Source: Liolophura sinensis
Taxonomy: Eukaryota; Mollusca; Polyplacophora; Chitonida; Chitonidae
Length of the DNA: 64,000 bases
Reading direction: 5' to 3'
Assembly: GCF_032854445.1 (NCBI RefSeq)
Contig: NC_088300.1
Coordinates: 79,339,084-79,403,083, forward strand
Position 1 is the first letter of the stretch. The number at the start of each line of letters is the position of its first letter. Positions 34,401-45,800 of the stretch are shown one piece after another. The translations under genes were made by a program, and so were the position numbers. Under the pieces are notes generated by a model. That model was not told the origin of the DNA and ran no database searches. It saw only the letters and a list, made by a program, of their open reading frames with translations.

Positions 34401-36878
34401 GGAACTGATGGATGTCAGAGGACCACTGACACATGGCTCACATCTTCATACTATCTAGCCTCTGTGACATCCCCGACAGGTAGCTGCCCACATATTGTGT
34501 GCTTAATACCCTGTGACAAGATAAAATAAAGCTTACCAAATGCAATGTTGTCTTCCAAATTTATAGTATTCAGTATCCGATGAATTCTTAATCAGAAGAC
34601 AACCTTTCATAATTTTAATATTGATGACTTATGTATAGCTAATACATGAACAACAACAAAAAGTTTGGGTTTCTCCCCACCTGGCCATACAGGTATTTTG
34701 TGTATACCACATTTTACCCTGGATAGAGTTTCTGTTCTGAGACATGGGAGGGCCTTTTGTTTACTGATATTAAGCCATGTATTTCGTTGACATGTACATG
34801 TAGATTAGACTAGGAAACTCATCTAATCTCTTTTGCACTCAGTGTTGTATAATTCTTGTCACTTTTTCAGTTTTGGTGCTGACATTTTATAATTAGTTTG
34901 AATTTTGCTGGGCATTTCTTTGTGTGTTGTATATGAAATTTATAACTCGTCTTAGGACTCAGGTACAACAGTGTAAAACTAAGCTGCAAAAATCAGAACA
35001 ATCTATAATTTATAAAGTGCGTAGGCTTGTCTATTTTTGAATGTTAAAGAAAATTAGTAAATTATATTCACAATGAAACATGCCATAGCAGAAGTCTAAG
35101 GACAACTTTTTAGTACAGTTTTCAAAAGTTACTCATAACTTTGTGTTTCCCATGAAACATGTATCTTGAACAGCTTCTTGAAATCTTGGTTCATGTCAAT
35201 CCAACATGTAGTCCGGTCATTCTATACGTGTAGTTCATGTGGAAGTCTTGTGTGCACGCGAAAGTCCAGGAGACACTGACTCCAGTGTTCATTAGTAGAT
35301 TAGCCATGTCTTAAACCCTTGATTGAATGGACTGTAAAAAGAGAGTCAGTCATGTATAGTTTCCTTTGTTGCAGCTGCTCTGTGAGTTGCTGTGGTGATT
35401 AATTTAATTGCTTGTAATGTGCAACTATTACTGATGAGTGCACAACCATAGGGCATGTTCAGTTTAACAAGTGAGCCTATAAAACATATCCATTAAAGAT
35501 GTTATTTACACCACCTAGTAAAGTTATTTGCTCCCTTAGTTGCCATTTATCTATTGATTTATTTATTTATTTGATTGGCGGTTGTGCGGTATTCTCAAGA
35601 ATATTTCACTTGTACGACGGTGGCCAGCATTATGGTGGGAGGAAACTGGGCAGCGCCTGGGGAAAATCACGACCATTTGCAGGTTGCTGGCAGACTGGCC
35701 AGAGAGGAAGCCAGCATGAGCTGGACTTGAACTCGCATTGACCGCATTGGGAAGAATCTCCTGAGTTATTATGTCTTTCAGGCATGCTTACCACCTCGAC
35801 CACGCTTACCATCTCCACCACAGTATCTTTTCAATTATGTATGACTAGATTGACCAGCTTGACACTGCACCCTATGAGCTGTGTTGCTAGTCTACTTATT
35901 GTGATATACATGTATAAAATTTGCTTCCTTTTGTATTATTTGTGTTATTTTTTTTTTGTTTTCACAGGGTCTGACTTTGACTCTATAAGAACCAGTTACA
36001 AACGTTTAGCATTGAAATGGCACCCAGAAAAACATAACCATTCGCTGGAGTCAGTAAAGGCAAGTACATGTACATGGTTTATATTTTCTAGGCAAGTATG
36101 TGTGTATGGTTTTTGAAGTAGATTTGATCAGTATAACAGGGCTTTGATGTAATAATAATGTACATGTGTATATATACATGTAACAGCCGAAACACTTCCA
36201 AAATTCTTATGTTAACCAGTCTGCACTCTCGGAAAGTAAGATCAAGTTTTCAATATCTAAATTTGTTGAATATTGTTAGGATTACCTGTATGCTACAGAA
36301 CTCTGTTGCTTTCTGTTTTGTTTCGACATATTGCATTTTATTCCTTTTAGATTGTATGTTGTTATTAAATCATTCTGTAATAAATATGCTGGTGTGTTCA
36401 GGAGCCTGTCACTCTATTTTACAAAATTAGGTGTATTAAGTTGAGGATTAATGTAACGTGGTAGGTGCTGCGTTGTGTTATCCCCTGCTTTCACATTGTA
36501 TGGAGCAATGGCTTATACTGGGCACTCCTGAATCCTCAGCCAATATTGCAGAAGTGAAAAACATATGAGTATGGTGTTTAACAAACAAATAAATGAATAA
36601 TAATAGATATTGTGTTACATAAACGAATTGAGGGCATTATGAATTAAGCCCATTATTAACATTAGTCTGGACTTATTAAAGTGCCATGAAATTTATATTA
36701 AGATGAACTTATACCCATTCAATCCACCTGCCCTAGAACGTTAGGCACATTGCAGTTGTGTCACATCTTTTGTTTTTTTTTTTTTCACTTTCAGAAATTT
36801 CAGTCTATAAGTTTAGCATTCAAAAAACTGTCCGGGGAGGAGGATTCAGATGAGGACTCCGATTCAGACTTGAAAATG
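31408..36878 (+). CDS. TTC31-like exons 1-3: degenerate J domain
   Basis: Residues 18-65 read SDFDSIRTSYKRLALKWHPE, then KFQSISLAFKKLSG: helices II and III of a J domain. The invariant HPD tripeptide is HPE (residues 35-37). The exon 2/3 junction uses a GC donor (AAG|GCAAGT at 36060) rather than GT; only this choice preserves ESVKKFQ, the usual helix III start. Exon 3 then runs into an acidic Ser/Asp/Glu stretch. Confidence 0.85.
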
Positions 36879-39800
36879 GTAAGATTCTGTGATAGACATG
36901 AAAATGGTAAGATTCTGTGATAGATAGACATGAAAATGGTAAGATTCTGTAATAGATAGACATGAAAATGGTAAGATTCTTTGATAGACAGACTTGAAAA
37001 TGGTAAAATTCTATGATAGATGTGAAAATGGTAAGTTTCTGTGATAGATAGACATGAAAATGGTAAGATTCTTTGATAGACAGACTTGAAAATGGTAAAA
37101 TTCTATGATAGATAAACGTGAAAATGGTAAGTTTCTGTGATAGATAGACATGAAAATGGTAAAATTCTTTGATAGACAGACTTGAAAATGGTAAAATTCT
37201 ATGATAGACGTGAAAATGGTAAGTTTCTGTGATAGATAGACATGAAAATGGTAAGATTCTATATGTTCTGACAAAAGATAAAAATCCTCAATAGATTCAG
37301 ATCTAAAGGTGGTAAGATTATATGGTATATTCAGACTTGAAAATGATAAGATTCTAGTATACACTGTACGTGTCGATTCAGGCATGAAGATTCAGACAAG
37401 AAAATATTATGATTTTGCTTCTGGCTTCTGGTAGTGAAATTCGGTGTGGCTGTTGGTCAGTAGAATCATACCTAGATGGTAAAATATTGCATGGATATTG
37501 CAAATTTATACATGTACATGAAAAGGTGATGGTAGAATGCAGACTGTGCCCTGCTGGTAGAGGTCAATTAAGCAGAGTCATTCAGACAGCATGTGGTAGG
37601 GCCATCAAAACTGGCCATAGGGGTGAAGAACATATCCAGCTGTGTCAGCCAGGGATGTAAAACCAGGATCAAAAGTGACCAAGCCCTGTACAGCTTGAAT
37701 GTAGAGACATTAGAACTTTATGGTGCTTGACTTAGACTGTGGTAATGGCTCAGCTTCCCCTTCTGTTTTCAGGATGACATGTTGCACCAGTTTAAAGAGG
37801 TGTTTTTCTATGAACCTGCAAGTAAGTGAGAATTGATAACTTTCCCTTGTGCCTAATTCAGTAGCCTGGTGACTTTGTCGCTGATCATTCAGTATGCAAG
37901 TACTGTTGTGCAAGTACTATCTTTCACTTCCAAGTTAAAATAATTATTCTTCCTCGCGTATTTATGTTCTACTCAGTGCAGATAGTGTGTCTTCATCACA
38001 TAAAATAAAAAGTTTAAAAAAAGAATCCAATTTCTTTCATTGTTACAGAAAAATACTTTGTTTTATTTGTGTGTAGGGGCTTTCAATGGTTTTGATTCAT
38101 CTGATGATGATGAGAGTGATGATGATGATGATGACGATGATGATGGATTTTTATCATCTCGTATTTATCCAAATAGAGGAAAAATCTCAGATTCTAAAAG
38201 ATCAGGTAAATATCATTGCATTTCAAGCTTATTGACAATTACTTTTTTGTTAGCTAGCAAGTTGACATTGCACAGTTGAGGAAGAAAATGTCTTTGCCTT
38301 TGACCACTGGAGTCCAGCTCTCGTTGGGTCAGCTGTGGATTTATAAATATTTATAAATTGAATATTGGTTTGTAAAATTGACATGTATGAATCCTTGTAA
38401 ATATGTTGAAATTTTGTTTCAGTTGTATACGTATAAGCTTAGTAAGTACTATAACGCTGTTCATAGACACCATATATGTTAGCATTATTTAACTCTGTTA
38501 GGTGCATTGTAATACATTTCCATTTGACAAAGTCTTTTATCAGGTTATACTTTCCATTGCAGATAAACTCCCAAAACTCACAGATGAGGTAAGGAAGAGC
38601 TTTTAGATCTGTTGTCGCGTGGTTTGTTAGTTTATAACATGTAAATGCAAATCAGCTTTTGGATAGCTATATTTTTCCAGAACATTTGATTTGAGTTACA
38701 TGTACTAACTTTTACAGCACAGAAATATTTTTGGTAGCAATTCTAAATGATGGGTGTGTTTGTTATATGTAAACTATTGGAAAAGTTATAGCATTTGAGG
38801 CCTCTGTGGCTCAGTTGATTAGTGTGCTAGCGCAGCGCAATGACCCAGGAACCTCTCAGCAAGCTGTGAGTTCAAGTCCAGCTCAAGCTGTCCAACCATA
38901 TGTGGGAAGGTCTACCAGCAACCTGTGGATAGTCGTGGGTTCCTTTGGGCTATTCCCTGTTTCCACCCACCATAATGCTGTTGTATAATGGGGTTGTATA
39001 AGTGAAATATTCTTATATATTTTGGTGAATATAAACACCAATCAATGAATAAATAAATACAGCATTTGCTGGAGGTGAGAATCTTGTATTGCTTTGATGG
39101 AACCATTTAAACAAATGTAAGGCAGGTGAAGACAGATGTTTTGTATGTTGTAGATAACTATTGGATGTAAACATTTCTGTGGTCTGTTTCAGGAGATTAA
39201 TAAAAATGCCCAAGAATTAATATCAGAAGAAGAAAAGGAAAAAAGAAGAGCAGAGAAACGAAGAGCGAAAAAGAAGGTAGTTAATAAGATTGTGTTAAGT
39301 CCCTAATGAATCACTGCTTTTGAAAGCAAATGGAATGTTTAAAATATAATTGTTTGTGAGTCTTAAAAACTCCATTGATTTGCTTTTGTTTTGTTTTTTG
39401 ACAGAGACAACGAGAAAGAAAAAAATTAGAAAAACAGGTTCAAAATACAACAGTGAGTATAAATATTGTACAGTGTGCATTGTGTGAATGCTTGAGTGTG
39501 TGACATGATCTGCAGCAGTGTTTATGATCCTGGAAAAGGTCAGTGTTTAGTCAGTTCTAGTAACAAGTGATGACAGCCAGGTGGAGAAGATCTGTTCTCT
39601 GATAAATCTGGGGTCTCTCACAAACAGTGGTGTCTCTCAGAAACGGTGACATCTCTCACTATTTGTGGAGACTTGGTTCACGATGTGTTTTTGGTGTTTT
39701 TTACCACAGGCATCCTGGTTTCTTCGACACATGAAACTGACTGCCATCGTTTAAGAGGAAAATTCTTCAGTATGGTGGAGTACTATAATTAGATATATAA

Positions 39801-42800
39801 TAAATTGTGTGACTAGACAAGTAATTGACTGTAGGAGTGGTATGTATCATTTGAACTGATCTGTTTCAGGATGATAAAAAACCAAGCCAAAAAAAGTCAG
39901 ATACCACAGACTCTAAAGGAAAGTCACATAAAAAAGATAAAAAGTAAGTATAAGTTCATTACCATAAGAATTTGACAGGAGCAACAAGGACTTCAAATCT
40001 TAGCAACTGTGGTTTATGCAAAAATTATTGATCTGTGATTGTGCAAGTTATTGCTTATTGTTCAGAAAGTTGTTCTGACGCCAAACCTTAAATCGGGACT
40101 AGATTAGTTTTTTTAAGTAGACATTAGTGTAGTGTAGGGCGAAGACTGTGCTGAAGTTTAGGGATGGAAAGTATTATTAAACGTATACCTGTATTATCTG
40201 CAAATTAACTCTTGGTATTGTCATATATTAATTAATGTGGATTCTGATTTTATTGCAGACCTACGGAATCCTCATCAGATGAAGATGTAAGTTGATTTTT
40301 TTTACATCTGCGAGTGACTGGGTGGGTATTGCAAATTTTTGAACTTGTTCTTAATTCTTTGATTTATTAATTTAATTTTAGCCAGTAATGATAGTGTTTT
40401 TTCTTTTGTCACTTTTACAGGATTTTGACCAGAATTCCGCTTTTTTCACAAAAGTTGTAAATAAAAAGAAAAAGGGGACAGGCACAGAACAACCTGTGGG
40501 AAGTAGAAAAGATAAAAACAAAGAGAAGCAAATGACACAAAGTAAAGGCAATGATGAAGAGGTGAGTTGTCCAGTAAATGGTCAGAATTCAAAAGTCTTA
40601 AAATTCATCAGTAGCCTATTTGTGATGGTATTTTAGTTTGATCTTAACCTTATGCTAACTTTATTTAACTAAAAAAATTTTTTTTAGTAGGTAATAGTGT
40701 TTGGAAACCTTGTGTGGGGTTTTGTTTATTTTACATGTGATACAATCAGTGAAAATTTCTAATTGTTTTGTTGCAGACGGAAGAGCTAGATCCTGTAGTA
40801 TTGCGAAGTCGCCAGCTAGCGAGTAAGTCTGAGACCATTAGCTGACTTACTTAGATCTATACCAGCGTACTGTAAATGCCTTTTTATTCGCGGATATAAA
40901 CTTTCACGGATTTGGTAAGAAGACACGTTCGCGGGAATCAACTTTCGCGGATCTTAACAGAATTTTTGGACAACTTATATAAACGAAAATCAAACTTCAA
41001 TACAGAAACGTGAAGTGATAAAACAAATCAAGCATTCAAGTAACAATGTTATCATTTAAACTTGTTTGTACCTGTAAGATGTGACAAAAATTCTATACAA
41101 TACAGTAACTTGATCAGACAAAGGAAGTTAATCCTCCTAAGCTCTTAATCTTTTGAAGACTGTTAATCTTTATAAGACAAAGCCCTTACCTGCTGTGTGA
41201 GCAAATATTCGTGTCACTCACTCCGGGAGACGATGAAGGATTACATGTGATATAAATAAATCCCACTGTTTAATTCTCATGCATCAGCAGTGTGAGTGAA
41301 CTGTGACAGATTTGAGTAAATTTCTCAGAAATCATCATGAAAAGGAAGTTTAAAGTGCAGAAACCCTTGAGCAATGTATTGGGCGTGTTGGAAAGGTGAT
41401 CTGACTGGAAGGCAAGTACAGTCGATATAAAAACAGCCTCTCTCATCGTATGTATATCATATCACGTACAGACTCCCAGCACAAATTATCAATTTGTATA
41501 TCTTTGACCGCCGCAATAAATCAACAACAACAACGTCGCAATATGGTGATACTTAGACAGAGCTAAGCCTCCTTAAAATGAAGCAAGATTAACTGATGAT
41601 CAATTAATCTGGATTTGTGAAAGCCGGAATACATTCTAATTAGGTATTTCTAATTAACGTGTTTGAAAATGTATTAGAACTGTGCTTCTTAACGAATTGA
41701 TAACTGTAACGCATGCTACATTATTGAATTACTTACATGTGTTTTTTATTTGATGGCACTTATTTTCGCTGCAGTGTGTTTGCTGCGAAATCCGCGAATG
41801 TTAGTACCACATGAATAAAAAGGAAAAAAAGGCATTTGCAGTACTTATCCAATAGGAATGTTGTGTAACATATTCATGTGTTATTTCCTCACATGTACAA
41901 AAATGGTTCTTCTGGGTTGCAGTATTAAAAGGTGCAGTAAATGATATACACCACTAATGAAGTAAATCACCAAATACTCAACATTATCCTGGTGTAAATC
42001 ACCAAATACCCAGCATTATCCTGGTGTAAATCACCAAATACTCAGCATTATCTTGGTGTACATAAAGATACTTTAGCTGCATCTGGAAAATGTTATAAAA
42101 AGGGTTTTTTTCTGATCTAAACAGTTGATATATCTTGTTTTCAGTTCGAGGAAATGAGATGGCTCAGTTAGGGCATTACAGCGCTGCTATAGATTTATTT
42201 ACAGAGGCTATTAAATTAGACCCAAGTGATTTCAGGTATGCATAGTTACTTCCCTTTACTTGATTTAAATAATTATGTATTGGATTGAGAAAAAAGTAAC
42301 CTGCAGATCTACATGATTGACTCCCTTTACCTCCCACAACACAATATTTACCAGAAGAAATTAAAACAGTGTGACATCTATCAAGAAACACTGCCATACC
42401 AAATACCGAACTATACATATCTTAAAGAGAAAATGTGACGCATTGAGAGTGCCTTCTTAGATTAATAACCACTGACTCTTCTTTGTGTTTTGTAGATTTT
42501 TTGGAAACAGATCTTATTGTTTTGATAGAATACAGCAATATGATAAGTAAGTATAATTTGTCATCTGCCTACATTTTAAATTGTCTGCAGAGGGAATCAT
42601 TATTCTTGTTGCCACATTCCAAGGCATCTTTGTGCCAATAATGGGTTGACACCTGTTCATGTGACCTTACAAGAAATGTGTTGGAAATCACTGCTTCCGT
42701 CCATAGGACATGCATCCCAGTGTCACATCAGGGACTTCACCTGTTACTTGCCAAAGACCCACAGTTTATTCTAAGCAATCTGCTTTCCTCATTTCATTCT

Positions 42801-45800
42801 TCATTCCTCATCAGTGGAATATTGTTGAGTGCAGCATGAAACCCTATTCCAAAAATTAATTATTTATTTGATTGGTGTTTTACGCTGTACTCAAGAATAT
42901 TTCACTTCTACAACGGTGGCCAGCATTATGGTAAGAGGAAACAGGAGAAAACCATGACCATCTGCAGGTGTTCAAAAAATTAAACAATCTGTCAATTAGC
43001 TAAGTGACCTAAAGTCTCACCCTGGGACTTGGAAAGTGTATCCCAGGATTCATTGCATTGATTTTGATTGTTACTGTAAGAGCGCCGTGGGAGAGCATCA
43101 GGGCTGGTAAGGGAATTAATGTGATAGTTTAAGAACGTTATTGACACGTAGACTGCCTGCTACCAGATATCTTGTGTCAGCATGTGTTATCCTATATGCC
43201 ACTACGAGATATCTCGTACTAAAACACACGGTGACGTTTTGGGCCACCAATGGGCTGGCAGTGGTGATAACACAGTTGGGTAACTTTGCTTAAGTTTAAA
43301 AACTGCCATCACCATTGCCAGCAGATCAGTGGTGCAAAACTCCACTGTGTGTTTTTGTACGGGTTATCTCTTAGTGGCATATAGGGTAACACATGCCGAC
43401 TCAAGATATGTCATAGCAGACAGTCAAAGTGTTAACAAGCTCATGCTTCACTGAGCAGTTAGTCCATGCTTCTACCACCAACAGTTCCTGTTTTCCTTAG
43501 TTTTGATCACGATGATTTTAGAACATGCACTTCACTACAGGTTGATGGCTTTATTATTGTTATTTTATGATAAATGGGAATTTGGGAGAAAACTCTGTGG
43601 AGATTAAGCGGGACTACCCTGTAACTTTGCCCATGTGGTGTCTTATGACGAATATCTGTATTTAACCTGCAGCGCTTTTGCTTTACAGAGTCGTAGCAGA
43701 ATTTAGCATACTGCAAATTCATACCTGAAAACTAGGCCTACCAGCAGACGAGAAGAAATTGTGATCAAAGTGACACCTACACACATGCGTTTGCACTGCT
43801 GCAGCTAAACATTTCTTGTTCATTCTGGTGTAATTTGAAAGACTGTCAACTTACGCCCATGCATATTTTGTAAACACGAATATGTAATTTACTTAACACT
43901 GAGTCCCCTCCTATGAAATTTTAGTCATACAGATTGGTTTTATCTCCACATAGATACAAGCCACTTACAAACACGGGACTCAAAATTTTCATGTGTCTAT
44001 CCATTGATCATGTGATTTTGCTGACAATTATCTTATCTGTTGCTGGCGACATGTAAATGACGTGTGAGCAAAGCTGTATACGGGAAATCGTACAACATTT
44101 TGTTTATAAAGCCAGTGATGGTGTTGTGCGAACTCCTAATGTGATAACAACTCAGACAAATCCTGCCTCCCAATATGCTGGACTTGCACACAGTGCTACC
44201 GAATAGGGGTGAAAGTTAATTGTGTGAGTTTTTGGAAACCTCGCGTGGAGTATGTTTGCTGTGTTTAATGGAGGTTCCCGATATAAAAACATGGGAAAAG
44301 GAACTCTTCTGCAGTAAGAGGAGACGAAAAAGAAACGAAATGTTCGTGTAGACTGACATATCAAGGGATTATATGGGAACTGGAAGCTGATAGATATTTC
44401 TCAGTGAAATTTGTTTATAGCTGAAATACATTTGTAGACATGTTTGCTGCACAATGAGGGCTCTCAGCAGACAACCGCTCACCAGATAACGGTGTGAGGG
44501 GACTTCCATGTAGGCCTAACCCGAATAATTGTTTCGTCTACAGTGTACATTCCTTATTTGGCATGGTCATGCTTTCAGACAGTGTTTGAAATGTAAAGGT
44601 TTATAATAGAAATCTCCTGTCTTAATACTTACTTCGATTTTATTCATGGGTCTATTTAGAAATGTACATATGTAGGCCTACTTGTCAGGAGACTGTACAC
44701 TTTACTGTACTGTCATTGACGTGATGCCATGTGGCGAGGATTAGGAGCCAGAACTGCCAGGTGCCATACAGGGTAATGGGGGGGGGGAGGTAATCACTCT
44801 CTCCTGTCATCTTGTCGCCAACTCCGATCATGCGAAGGCAAATGACAGTAAATCGCGTGTGAAACTAGGCCATTCAATGTAGCATGCTTCTGTATGACAG
44901 TTGCCGCTATACAACTAAAATATTGTTGACAAGTGCATTAAACCATGCATGCCTTACAAGTGGTTGTAAGCCGAGTCTACACAATTCTGATTAGTTAATG
45001 TTGATAAAGCTACAGTGGCTGGATGGAGCAGTTTCGGGGTCTCACAGAAATGGCTGTTTTACCAGCTTGTAGAGAACATTGAAAGAAATTTTAAGCGTGT
45101 CTAAATGAAGAGTCTACTCACATGTATTTAGTGTTGAAGAAAATAAGTACATTAAGTATTGCTTAGGATTTCCAGAAATAGCATGATTGCTTTATGTTTT
45201 GAAGGCCTTGGCTAATGGAATTATCATAAATATGTGTAGGAGGGTTCAAGAACCAAAAACATAAACATAAAGGATGTGATATTAGAATGTGTCATGAACC
45301 AAACTACACGTACATGTATTTCAAAGAAAAAGTGTGGGTGTAAAATCACTGATACATATTGGGTCTCAACAGACCACCTTAGTCTAGAATCCAAGTTGAA
45401 ATTTACTCAGAAAATTTTAATGAAAATAGTGATATCTCTTTTCCAGGACATTGTTTCACAAAATACCACATTTCTGATGATAAGGAGATTATCAGGTATA
45501 CTTGTTTGTGCATTTCAGAGCATTGAGAGATGCGGAAAAAGCCATATTATTATCTCCAGATTGGCCTAAAGGGTATTTTCGAAAAGGAAGAGCATTAGCA
45601 GGCTTAAAGGTAGGTAATAAATTATTTTACTTTAATTAGCTTGTGCAGCTTTGTCATCCCTTGAGCATAGGTGTTAACATTCCAATAACAGCTAAAGCAG
45701 TTTTAAAGTAAATGTCCGGGTGGTATCTGAGAAAGTGCTGGATGTGTTGAGCTCAGGTTGTTCACATCTCTGTTCTTTGTTAGAATTTGTTAAAAGTTAA

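Larger units (their letters stand above)
31457..35967 (+). other. Intron 1 of TTC31-like gene (4.5 kb)
   Basis: Donor gtgagt, acceptor ttttcacag. Contains two SINE copies and otherwise AT-rich unique DNA. A 91-codon frame at 31538-31813 has no recognisable domain. Confidence 0.7.
42547..45518 (+). other. Intron 14 of TTC31-like gene (3.0 kb)
   Basis: Donor gtaagt, acceptor catttcag. Holds a SINE fragment and a MITE; the rest is unique, with no convincing exon. Confidence 0.7.
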
